Positions 32,398 through 41,458 of a stretch of 64,000 nucleotides of DNA are shown in pieces (within the stretch, counting starts at the first letter, position 1; each line of letters opens with the position of its first letter). Under the pieces are notes generated by a model. The model searched no databases. It was not told the DNA's origin and worked only from the letters and a program-made list of their open reading frames with translations. The translations under genes were made by a program, and so were the position numbers. The DNA comes from Sphingosinicella sp041621755 (GTDB lineage Bacteria; Pseudomonadota; Alphaproteobacteria; Sphingomonadales; Sphingomonadaceae). The DNA is taken from positions 1 to 64,000 of the forward strand of contig JBFKAE010000001.1 of NCBI GenBank assembly GCA_041621755.1. Direction: 5' to 3'.

Positions 32398-35300
32398 ATG
32401 GCGCGCGCTGGCAAATCAGTGCACGGGGGTGGAATGTTTAACGAACTTGGGAACCTACATCGAGCCTTAAGCGCCTACATCGAGGCGACGTACCATATCT
32501 CGAATCCTAGTCTTGTTGATCTGCGCCGCTCGATACTCGATCTTCCTGGCACCATCTCACAGCGGGCCTATCTTGAAAGCACACCCATCTATCAGGGCGA
32601 CAAGAAGTTCGCCGATCTCGCGATACCTCAGGTAGCTCGCGACTTCTTGGCGCATCTCGGCACCAAAGCGGGCGGTCGACTCGTTTTCGATCCTCCCTAT
32701 CCGCATCAGGCAGAGGCACTCGAAATTATCGCCGACCCGACTGGCCGCTGTTTGCTGGCCACGACCGGCACAGGTTCAGGCAAAACCGAAACATTCCTTC
32801 TTCCAATCCTGATGAAGCTCGCGAACGAGGCGGCCACACGACCCGAGCAGTTTACGGAGCGCGCCGTACGTTCTATCATCCTGTATCCGATGAACGCGCT
32901 AGTAAACGACCAGTTAGGTCGCCTCCGACGCCTATTCGGCGCGCCATCGGTTCGAAATTGGTTCACTGAACAGGCCGGGCGTCCTGCCAAGTTCGCCCGC
33001 TACACGGGCCGGTCGCTCTATCCCGGCCAGCGGACCGAGGACCGTAATAAACGGCGGTTGAAGAGCCTGAATTTCTATCGAGACCTCGAGCGCGACGCAC
33101 AGACCGACGAAGCTGTCGCTGCTCAGATTGACCAATTGCGATCTTTGGGCCGCTGGCCCGCCAAGCCGGCCGATGCCGATGGCGAGAACGGCATGACCAA
33201 ATGGCTAGGTAGTGGGCGGCGTTGGATTGGACCGAATCAAAAGTTTCAACGTGCTATTGAGCGGCCCGAGGATCCCGAGTTGCTGCTGCGCCATGAGGTG
33301 CAAGACCAGCCACCCGACCTGTTGATCACCAACTACTCGATGCTTGAATATATGCTGCTGCGGCCGATCGAGCGGTCGATATTCGAGCGGACGCGGGCAT
33401 TCTTCGCGGCTAATCCAGACGAGCGGCTTCTGTTCGTGCTTGACGAAGCGCACCTCTACCGCGGCGCTAGTGGCACCGAGGTAGCGCTGCTGATCCGTCG
33501 CCTGCGCAATCGCCTCGGTCTCACGCCAGATCGGATGCAGGTCATCGCAACAAGCGCATCCTTTTCGGATGGCGAGGCGGCTAAGACATTCATTGGCGGA
33601 CTCGTCGGTCGCGATGAGGACATGATCGAAGTGCTGCGCGGGAAGAAACATGCGCGCCTGCCATCCGCCAGTGGTGACGCTCCACTCGCGACTGCGCTTG
33701 CTTCCTGCCGAACCGAACAATTGAAGGATGTCGATCCCGCCCAGCGCATTGCGGCCCTGGCGCCGCTGCTTACCTTCCGGCGTGACGCGCTTTCCGCAAA
33801 TCGGTTGGTGGTGGCATCGTCGACACCGAAAACGGTTGAAGTCACTTTGGTCGGGGTCGATGCTTCACTCGAACCCGTAAGCGAGACCCTGTATATCGAC
33901 CCGCACGGCTCCGCGCAGACCTCTAATAGTTATCTCGCGCTGACAGAATTTTCCGGCGCCGACGGTATCCGGGTCGGGCGATCGGCAGATCGCCCCGATA
34001 TCAGCATCGCCGATGGACAGACGCTGATAATCCGCGACGGATTGCAACGGGCTATCCATGCCGCTCTGGAGCGGCTCCCCGTCATCGGGCGCCTGGTAAA
34101 TCTCACTGGTGGCGCCACGACGTCCAGCGACCCAGCGACCAAAGAACTCCAGGCGCCGATCGCGTTGGATGCCATGGGCAGCCTGCTGTTCGATGGCGAA
34201 ATGTCCGCTGCGGTGCGCTCGGCGGCGACCGATGCGCTGCTCGAACTCGCATCATACGCCAAGGCCGAGCCCGAAGGGCCGCCGCTGCTCGCCGCGCGCG
34301 TCCATGCCCTTTTCCGCGGCCTGCCAGGCTTGTGGGGCTGCGCCGATGAGAAATGCGCGGTTGTTCCCAGCGGCATTGCGCCCGGCCCAACAGGGATGCT
34401 GTACGCGCAATCCACGCGTGAATGTGGCTGTCGCGCGCGCGTGTTCGAAATCCATACCTGTCGCGACTGCGGCGTCGCCTATTTCAATGCCTTCGCGCTG
34501 AACCCGAGCCAGCCTGATTTTCTGTGGGCTGAGGATATCGGCGATATCGACGATCTGGATGGTGTGGTCCGTCCGGTCCAGATTCTGCTCGAAGACCCCG
34601 GATTCGACGCCGACAAATATTGCACCAGCAGCTTTCTCGATCCGCTCACCGGTCGCGTCGGGTCGAAATCGCCCGATGCGCGCGAAATCTGGCTCCCGCG
34701 CCCCAGCAAGGACGTCGAGCCGGGTCATTTCGAGAAATGCCCCCACTGCGAGGCCAATGGCTCGCAAATCATGGATCATCAGACCAAGGGGGATGAGCCA
34801 TTTCAGGAACTGATCAGCGTCCAGTTGCTCGACCAGCCCGCGCGGGTTGAAGCGACCTCTCCGCTCAAAGGTCGTAAGTCGCTGATCTTCTCCGACGGTC
34901 GGCAGGCGGCATCGCGGCTCTCGGGCAAGCTCAAGAACTTCTCGCTTCAGGATAGCATTCGCCCGCTGCTTCTGGCAGGACTGCGCATGCTGGAAGAGCG
35001 GTTCGGCCAGCCGGTGCCGCTCGGCTACGCCTACCCGGCCATCCTTTATGCGTGCGCCAAGTTTGACGTAAACTTCCGCCTGCCAGGGGCCGAACATGAG
35101 GAGTTCGCCCGCGACCTCCGCAAGGTGCGCGGCTTTATCCGCGACGAGGGCGATTACGCCGAATTTCGTGATCTCGCCGACACACTGAACAAGACCCATG
35201 TGAAATCGGTCCGGGCGCCGCTGGCGCGCGTTCTCGCCAATCGGCACACAGGCTTGCTGCCGCTGGCGCTGGGTGCCCCCGAGGCGATGCTGACCGAAAA

Positions 35301-38300
35301 TCAGAAGCGTCGAATGGCCGCACTCCCCCCCCCGCCCGTCGGATCAGGGACCGACGATGAGAAGCGCCAGGCGCTGCTCGACCTCTGGCTGAGCCAGTCG
35401 CTCGCCGCTGGCTCCGTTCTGGTCGAGGGCACGCCGAGCGAATGGATCGACTCCACCGACGGTCCCGCTCTCAAACGCAGCAGCGGTCGCCATACGTCAT
35501 TGCTGGAGAAATTGCTCACGGGCCGATGGCACCGAGCGCAATTCGGCGCGAACGCCAAGCCCGATGCGAGTTGGATAGATTTCCTGACGACCACCTTCGC
35601 GCAGAACCACAATGCCAAGGGCTTCTTTATCAACGCTGCAAAGGTGCGGCTGCGACCCGAAAGCGAAGTCGAATGGCGCCGGTGCGGACACTGCACACTC
35701 GCGCAGCCCGCCAATCTGCTGATGGGCGTGACGTGCGTCAAATGCGGGAAGGATACCGATCCGCTCAACCCGAGACAGGACACGGTCTTCCGCACCCGCA
35801 AATATCTCTACCGCAAGCTGGTCGAGCGGCTCGAAGCCGAGGGCGATCAAGGCTATGTGCCCTATCCATTCGTCGCGGAGGAACATACCGCGCAGCTCAA
35901 CGATGCGGGTCAGGATCAGGCCTTCTCGCGCGCCGAATGGTATGAACTGCGCTTCCAGGATCTCGATGTGCCCGGCCCGCGCGGCGAGCGGGCCGGTGCG
36001 GTCGACGTGCTCAGTTGCACGACCACGATGGAGGTCGGCATCGACATCGGCAGCCTCACGGCGGTCGCGCTGCGCAACGTGCCACCAGGTCGCGCCAACT
36101 ATCAACAACGCGCGGGTCGCGCCGGTCGCCGGGGCTCATCTCTTTCCACCGTGCTGACATTCGCCGGATCTGACAGTCATGATCAGCGCTTCTTCGCCGA
36201 TCCTCAGACAATGGTGGGTGGACCGGTTCCCGATCCCGTGCTCAACCTCGACAATCATGAGATCGTCCAGCGCCACGCGTTCGCGCTGATTCTATCCCTG
36301 TTTCAGCAAGAGCGGATTGAAACGCCGCCTACCGATGGCGACGCGCAGGCATCCAATATCTTCGAGTCGCTCGGCAAGCTGGCAGAGTTCCGCGATCCCG
36401 ACCCCAAGGGCTTTACGTTCGCCGGCCTCAAGGTCTGGCTCGCCTCTAATACCGCTTTGATCGACGCCGCCTTGCGCGACGTGATCCCACCGGCCGCGAT
36501 CGAAGGCGATCCCGACGCTTTCTTCGCAAGCGTGCCCCAAAAGCTGCTTGCCTCGCTTGAAACTGTCGGTGCCGGCACCGGCGAAGTGGAACTCGTGGCG
36601 GCCGACCCCGTGATCACCGCCGAGGAAGGGCCGACGTTCGACTTTGGCATCGAGGATTATGGTGGCGACGCCGATATGTTCGATACCCCGGCTGACGATA
36701 CTCCTGCCCAAGAGGCGCATGACACTGGCGAAGTCAATCCGGAAGCGCCGCTCAAGCCGCAGAACCTGCTTGATCGGCTGTTCACCAAGGCAGTGCTGCC
36801 ACGCTACGCTTTCCCTACCGACGTTGTGTCATTCACCGTGTTCGATCCGTCGAGCACCGCCTATCGCGCCGAGATCGCTTATTCGCCGCAGGCGGGCCTG
36901 ACGCAGGCGCTCAGCCAATATGCGCCGGGCCGCGAAGTGTGGGTCGATGGCCGCAAATTTCGGTCGATGGCAATCTACTCCAGTTTCCAGAAGGACCGGA
37001 TCAATGCCTATCGCGCCCAGCGGCTCTATTATGAGTGCGGGAAGTGCGGCTACGCCAAGCTCGAGGACATCGACGATACGCATCGGCGCGGCGACACCGA
37101 GGACTGCCCGGCCTGCAAGAAGAAAGCAGGCATGGGTCCAGCTGAGCGCTGGGTGGTTCCGGTCGGTTTCGCGCATCCGCATGATGAGGCGTTCGAATTG
37201 GCCGGCGATGAAAATCCGCTGCCCACCCGACCGACGCGGGCGAAGCTCAGCGCGCCGCAGTTCGAGCAGCAGCATGAACTCGGGAAGCTCGACCGAGCCG
37301 ATGGCAGCGGCTTCGCCGCCTGGGCGTCCAAGCAGACACTGATGGTGACAAACCTTGGCGTGCGTAAGCCCGGTGCCGCCGAGACCGGCTTCCTCTATTG
37401 TCCGGCCTGTGGTCGTACCGAGCCTACGGGCTGGTCGGAAGGCAAACTTGCGAGCAGCAAGCCGCATCCACGGCCATATCCGGATCATCGCAAGCAACCC
37501 GAGTTTTGCGATGGGCGCGGTCGCGCCCTGGTGCTCGGTCACGAGTTCCTGACCGATATTGCGCTGTTTTCGTTCAAGCTGGCGCCCGAACTCCATGTCC
37601 CAGCCGGCTCAACCGCGGGGCGCATCGTGCTCACCACAATCGCCGAGGCGCTGAGCATTGCCGCCGCTGGCTTGCTTGACGTTGATGCCGCCGACATTGG
37701 GGGTGGTCACCGGGCGGCCCTCAATGAAGGTGGCGCACGCGGCAGCGAGGTGGAGGTGTTTCTCTACGACACGGCGCCGGGCGGCGCCGGGTTCGTCCGT
37801 GCAGCTGCGCGCGATCCTGCCGCCCTCCTCAAGCTCGCGCTTGACCTGCTGGAGGGCTGCAACTGCTCATCCTCCTGTTACAAGTGTCTGCGCTCGCACA
37901 AAAACCGCTGGGATCATGCCGATCTCGATCGTTATCTCGGCGCGACGTTCCTGCGGCACGTCCTGTATGGCGAGCGGCCGTGGGTGCCGACCGCGGTCGA
38001 AGATCGCCTGCTTGACCTGCTCGCGACCGATCTCAAGGACAAGGGCGAGACGGTCGAGCGACCCCAGCCTGGCGAACTGCGTCTGCCCAATTATGGCAAT
38101 CGCAGCCTCATCATCAGCCATCCACTGATCCGCGAAAAGCCCGGATCGGAGCGGGCGCATGCTCGCGGTCTCAGCGCGTCAGACCGCTACCTTGACCAGC
38201 TATTGGTCGACCGCGCCTTGCCGGCGGCCATCATCCAGGCGCTTGATGCGTCGTCAACGTCGATCGACGACGTTCCGCCGTTCGAGTGGAGCGAGACCGG

Positions 38301-38724
38301 CGTGCCAGTTTATCGGTCGCTTGCCTCGCTCGCCGGCACCGGGGCGGACCTGCCCGTCACAGCTGAATTCGCCGATATCCCGGGAGCGCCTCAGGGCAGT
38401 TTCATCGTCCAACTCGACGTCGAGACGATGGAGAACACCAAGCTCGGAGAAGCGCGACCATTCTCGCGCGGCAGTTGGCATCTGTTCACGCGCGCGAGCA
38501 CTTCTGGCAAAATGCCGATGCTCGTGAGGCGCACCGATGGAAAGTCTTTTCAGGCATCATCTAGCGAAGTCACCTTCGGACGCGTGGGCACCAGCATGAA
38601 AGATAGCGGCATTGAGCGATACCGCATCGTCTATGGCTCGCTGCGTCCAACCGCCCGCGCCGAACAGATCAATGTGGATGCCGTCGAGCTTCTAGGCGAC
38701 TTTCATAAAGTGCTGGGGAACTGA
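32398..38724 (+). CDS. Giant DEAD/DEAH helicase with DUF1998, DruE-like
   Basis: 2108 residues. Walker A ATTGTGSGKTETFLLP (GTGSGKT at about 124-130), FVLDEAHLYRGASGTEV (about 347), VIATSASF, and the C-terminal helicase part DVLSCTTTMEVGIDIGSLTA with QRAGRAGRRG (about 1203-1245). The DUF1998 block near 1820-1850 has GCNCSSSCYKCLRSHKNRWD. Zinc-ribbon pairs occur at several sites (TCRDCG, CPHC, CGHC/CVKCG, CGKCG/CPACKK, CPACG). This size and layout fit DruE, the constant gene of Druantia; DISARM splits these parts between DrmA and DrmB. Start could be 32434 (MFNELGNLHRAL). Followed 3 bp later by the NERD gene, so an operon. Confidence 0.85.
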   Translation: MARAGKSVHGGGMFNELGNLHRALSAYIEATYHISNPSLVDLRRSILDLPGTISQRAYLESTPIYQGDKKFADLAIPQVARDFLAHLGTKAGGRLVFDPPYPHQAEALEIIADPTGRCLLATTGTGSGKTETFLLPILMKLANEAATRPEQFTERAVRSIILYPMNALVNDQLGRLRRLFGAPSVRNWFTEQAGRPAKFARYTGRSLYPGQRTEDRNKRRLKSLNFYRDLERDAQTDEAVAAQIDQLRSLGRWPAKPADADGENGMTKWLGSGRRWIGPNQKFQRAIERPEDPELLLRHEVQDQPPDLLITNYSMLEYMLLRPIERSIFERTRAFFAANPDERLLFVLDEAHLYRGASGTEVALLIRRLRNRLGLTPDRMQVIATSASFSDGEAAKTFIGGLVGRDEDMIEVLRGKKHARLPSASGDAPLATALASCRTEQLKDVDPAQRIAALAPLLTFRRDALSANRLVVASSTPKTVEVTLVGVDASLEPVSETLYIDPHGSAQTSNSYLALTEFSGADGIRVGRSADRPDISIADGQTLIIRDGLQRAIHAALERLPVIGRLVNLTGGATTSSDPATKELQAPIALDAMGSLLFDGEMSAAVRSAATDALLELASYAKAEPEGPPLLAARVHALFRGLPGLWGCADEKCAVVPSGIAPGPTGMLYAQSTRECGCRARVFEIHTCRDCGVAYFNAFALNPSQPDFLWAEDIGDIDDLDGVVRPVQILLEDPGFDADKYCTSSFLDPLTGRVGSKSPDAREIWLPRPSKDVEPGHFEKCPHCEANGSQIMDHQTKGDEPFQELISVQLLDQPARVEATSPLKGRKSLIFSDGRQAASRLSGKLKNFSLQDSIRPLLLAGLRMLEERFGQPVPLGYAYPAILYACAKFDVNFRLPGAEHEEFARDLRKVRGFIRDEGDYAEFRDLADTLNKTHVKSVRAPLARVLANRHTGLLPLALGAPEAMLTENQKRRMAALPPPPVGSGTDDEKRQALLDLWLSQSLAAGSVLVEGTPSEWIDSTDGPALKRSSGRHTSLLEKLLTGRWHRAQFGANAKPDASWIDFLTTTFAQNHNAKGFFINAAKVRLRPESEVEWRRCGHCTLAQPANLLMGVTCVKCGKDTDPLNPRQDTVFRTRKYLYRKLVERLEAEGDQGYVPYPFVAEEHTAQLNDAGQDQAFSRAEWYELRFQDLDVPGPRGERAGAVDVLSCTTTMEVGIDIGSLTAVALRNVPPGRANYQQRAGRAGRRGSSLSTVLTFAGSDSHDQRFFADPQTMVGGPVPDPVLNLDNHEIVQRHAFALILSLFQQERIETPPTDGDAQASNIFESLGKLAEFRDPDPKGFTFAGLKVWLASNTALIDAALRDVIPPAAIEGDPDAFFASVPQKLLASLETVGAGTGEVELVAADPVITAEEGPTFDFGIEDYGGDADMFDTPADDTPAQEAHDTGEVNPEAPLKPQNLLDRLFTKAVLPRYAFPTDVVSFTVFDPSSTAYRAEIAYSPQAGLTQALSQYAPGREVWVDGRKFRSMAIYSSFQKDRINAYRAQRLYYECGKCGYAKLEDIDDTHRRGDTEDCPACKKKAGMGPAERWVVPVGFAHPHDEAFELAGDENPLPTRPTRAKLSAPQFEQQHELGKLDRADGSGFAAWASKQTLMVTNLGVRKPGAAETGFLYCPACGRTEPTGWSEGKLASSKPHPRPYPDHRKQPEFCDGRGRALVLGHEFLTDIALFSFKLAPELHVPAGSTAGRIVLTTIAEALSIAAAGLLDVDAADIGGGHRAALNEGGARGSEVEVFLYDTAPGGAGFVRAAARDPAALLKLALDLLEGCNCSSSCYKCLRSHKNRWDHADLDRYLGATFLRHVLYGERPWVPTAVEDRLLDLLATDLKDKGETVERPQPGELRLPNYGNRSLIISHPLIREKPGSERAHARGLSASDRYLDQLLVDRALPAAIIQALDASSTSIDDVPPFEWSETGVPVYRSLASLAGTGADLPVTAEFADIPGAPQGSFIVQLDVETMENTKLGEARPFSRGSWHLFTRASTSGKMPMLVRRTDGKSFQASSSEVTFGRVGTSMKDSGIERYRIVYGSLRPTARAEQINVDAVELLGDFHKVLGN

Positions 38725-38727
38725 GAC

Positions 38728-40467
38728 ATGGCGATCATGATACCCGATGTCGGCCCCGACCAGATCATCCACGGGTCCGAGCGCGACGTTTATATCGCGC
38801 TGCGCGATCAGTTGCCGGACGTATATCGCGTCGTCCATTCGCTGCCCTGGCTCCGCCCCAATCGCGATGCCATCGATGCGCCGCTGCGCGAAGGCGAGGC
38901 GGACTTTGTCATCTTCCATCCGGACTATGGGTTGCTCGTGCTCGAGGTGAAGGGCGGCGAGGAACTGTTCGCACGCGGCCAGCAATGGTTTCGCAAGCTG
39001 CCCAATCGCGACAAGCCAATTACCAATCCATTCGATCAGGCGCGCCGCAACATGCACGCGCTCACCAATGCTGTTGAAGAGCGGACCGGGGGGCGGCTCA
39101 AGTCGAACCGCTATGTCTATGGCTACGCCGTGGTCTTTCCACATGGCCGAGCCAGCGGCACGCTTCCGCTCGATGTGGCCGATCAGATCCTCATTGATGT
39201 CGACCGCATGCCGGAACTAGAGCGGATGATCGAGAAGGCCTTCAACGCCTTCCCGCAGAAGGTAGGCAAGCTACAGCGGTCTGAGTTCATTGAGATGCTC
39301 GACGTGCTATTACCGAAGTTCCAGATCATGCGTCCGTTGTCGCCGCAGATCGAGGCCGGCCGCGAAAAGCTGCTCGAACTGACAGACAATCAGGCGCTCG
39401 CCTTCCGTGGCCTGTTCGCCAACCCACAATTGCTCATCGAAGGGGTCGCCGGCTCGGGCAAAACGCTGCTCGCTGTCGAGCGCGCACTCGCATTCGCGCG
39501 TCAGGGCATTCGATGCCTGCTGGTCTGCTACAATAAGGAGTTGGCGCAGTGGATCCGCGAGCAACTCACAGCCGATCCCGATCGAACTGAGATCGCCAAG
39601 CTAATTGATGTATTTCACTTCCATGCGTTGGCGGCAGGATTGGCGGAGGAAGCAGGTCTTCCGTTTGACATCCCCACGAGCCCAGCCGAACAGCGTCAGT
39701 TCTGGGATGAAGACGCCGCGACCATCCTTGAGGCGGCGAGTGCCAGCCTGTTCGCTATGGGCGAACCGCGCTATGGCGCGATCGTCGTCGATGAAGCTCA
39801 GGATTTCGCGGAACTTTGGTGGTACGCGTTGTTTCCGCTAATCGAGAACGGCGACAAGGGGCTGATCTTCGTGTTCATGGACCTCGCTCAGTCGCTGCGC
39901 GAGCACGCCAGCCCACCTCCATTCGATTTTCCCGCGCGGTTCTTGCTCAATGTGAATTGCCGCAACACCAAGCGCATAGCCCGCATGAGTGCTAACCTGG
40001 CCGCCCTCGAGACGCTATCGCCCGCCGGCGCTCCGACCGGGGTCGATGTGCGGATGCTCCGAGCCGCATCGCCGACCCAACAGGCCGGGCTAGTCGCGAA
40101 CGAGCTTCGCCGCCTGCTCGAAACCGAGAGACTCACGCCAGGACAGATCGTGTTGATCGGCCCGGCCGCTAAGGATCGGGGCAGTCTGAAGGGCATGAGC
40201 GAAGTCGCCGGTACGCGAATTGTAACTTCCGCAGCCGACTGGCGCGCCGGCAAGGGCGTGCTTTGCTCCACCGCGCGTTCGTTCAAGGGGCTCGAGGCGG
40301 ATGTCGTCATTGCCTATGATCTGGCGGCACTGAGCCCTGGCTTCACCGCTGCCGACCTCTACGTCGCATGCAGCCGCGCCCGTCATGTGCTCATTTTGAT
40401 CACGCATGATGAGCGCATCCGTGGCGTGCTCGAACAAGCCGAGGTCGCCAGTCGAAGCGATGCTTGA
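38728..40467 (+). CDS. NERD-domain nuclease/UvrD-like helicase
   Basis: 579 residues. The N-terminal NERD (nuclease-related) domain shows EADFVIFHPDYGLLVLEVKG, with Asp59, Glu73 and Lys75 forming the D-ExK pattern of restriction-type nucleases. The rest is an SF1 helicase: Walker A IEGVAGSGKTLLAVE (about 239), Walker B IVVDEAQDF (about 355-359), and the C-terminal STARSFKGLEADVVIAYDL and LYVACSRARHVLIL. A nuclease linked to an UvrD-type motor is typical of DNA-degrading defence components. It follows the DruE-like gene after 3 bp and overlaps the next gene by 8 bases. Confidence 0.87.
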   Translation: MAIMIPDVGPDQIIHGSERDVYIALRDQLPDVYRVVHSLPWLRPNRDAIDAPLREGEADFVIFHPDYGLLVLEVKGGEELFARGQQWFRKLPNRDKPITNPFDQARRNMHALTNAVEERTGGRLKSNRYVYGYAVVFPHGRASGTLPLDVADQILIDVDRMPELERMIEKAFNAFPQKVGKLQRSEFIEMLDVLLPKFQIMRPLSPQIEAGREKLLELTDNQALAFRGLFANPQLLIEGVAGSGKTLLAVERALAFARQGIRCLLVCYNKELAQWIREQLTADPDRTEIAKLIDVFHFHALAAGLAEEAGLPFDIPTSPAEQRQFWDEDAATILEAASASLFAMGEPRYGAIVVDEAQDFAELWWYALFPLIENGDKGLIFVFMDLAQSLREHASPPPFDFPARFLLNVNCRNTKRIARMSANLAALETLSPAGAPTGVDVRMLRAASPTQQAGLVANELRRLLETERLTPGQIVLIGPAAKDRGSLKGMSEVAGTRIVTSAADWRAGKGVLCSTARSFKGLEADVVIAYDLAALSPGFTAADLYVACSRARHVLILITHDERIRGVLEQAEVASRSDA

Positions 40468-41455
40468 AGCGCTGACACCCGAAACACTGCGTTCAAGGCT
40501 GCGGTTCTCCAGTGATCCCGATGGCAGCCCAGTCGTCACGTGCGTAGCCGACGCCGCGCGAGCCTGCGTGCGGGCTTGGCGGTCGCCGGCGCGGGCACGC
40601 GTGACGGCCTATCTGCATCGCCAATTCATCGCAGCCGGCTTCGCCGAGGATCTGGTGCGCGCACGCGTCAGCGATGTCGTCGACGCACTGATCGACGTTG
40701 GAGATGTGACGCCGGTGCGTCTCGGCGGAAAGATGAGCCTCGTTTTGTCTCGGCCGCGCTGGATCGCCGTCGCACCCGGCGACTTCGCCTTCCTTGGCAA
40801 GGACGATGCGGAGACGCCGATAGCGAGCGTTCTGGATGGATATGTGCGCCGTTCAGCTACGCTTGCAGACTATGCCAGTGCAGAGGACTTCGTGTCGTTC
40901 ATGGGTGCGCCTGGCTATCGTCGCCATCTTGCCCGTCGAACCAGCGGCAGAGGCGAGGGCGCGCTCAGTGAATTCTGGGCAACGCTAACCTCAGCGCTTC
41001 GCCATGACGGCCAGCCGCTCGACGCCTCCCACATGCGCGCGGTGGTTAATCCACCGGGATCTCATGATGGCTATTTCGGTCAGCACAATCAACCGAGCGT
41101 TTCTGGGAGATGGAAAGTCGGCGCACCTGACGGAACTTGGTGTGGCGTGCGGCCGGGGCGCAACCAGAACGAATGGCACCCGATCCTCATAGGCGTGTCA
41201 GGAAGTGAGGTTCAGTCGCTCGACCTGTTTGACTGGGATGAGTGGGCCTGGGCTTTACTCGCGCGCGGGTCCGCGCTCGGCGCTCCAGAGCGATCGGAAT
41301 GGAAGTCTGGTATCCTGTCGTTCCAGCACCCGGTCCCGGCACAGTATCTTCGCGCGCTGCGCCTTCTTTCGCTTCCAGGCGACAAGCGATGGACATGGAC
41401 TATCAACGATGGTGCCTATGCGGCGTTTTCGCTTTGGCAAGAAACCGCTCTCTGA
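40460..41455 (+). CDS. Unknown protein, third gene of the DruE-like operon
   Basis: 331 residues, no domain recognised. An N-terminal helical region (residues 1-95, with VTAYLHRQFIAAGFAEDLVR) is followed by LGGKMSLVLSRPRWIAVAPG; the C-terminal half has several Trp-rich blocks (GRWKVGAPDGTWCGVRPGRN, DWDEWAWALLARG, RWTWTINDGAYAAFSLW). The ATG at 40460 overlaps the helicase stop by 8 bases, so it is translationally coupled with the NERD gene and likely works with it. It ends 3 bases before the convergent SNF2 gene. Longer in-frame start at 40406 is less likely. Confidence 0.75.
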   Translation: MLEALTPETLRSRLRFSSDPDGSPVVTCVADAARACVRAWRSPARARVTAYLHRQFIAAGFAEDLVRARVSDVVDALIDVGDVTPVRLGGKMSLVLSRPRWIAVAPGDFAFLGKDDAETPIASVLDGYVRRSATLADYASAEDFVSFMGAPGYRRHLARRTSGRGEGALSEFWATLTSALRHDGQPLDASHMRAVVNPPGSHDGYFGQHNQPSVSGRWKVGAPDGTWCGVRPGRNQNEWHPILIGVSGSEVQSLDLFDWDEWAWALLARGSALGAPERSEWKSGILSFQHPVPAQYLRALRLLSLPGDKRWTWTINDGAYAAFSLWQETAL

Positions 41456-41458
41456 CCG

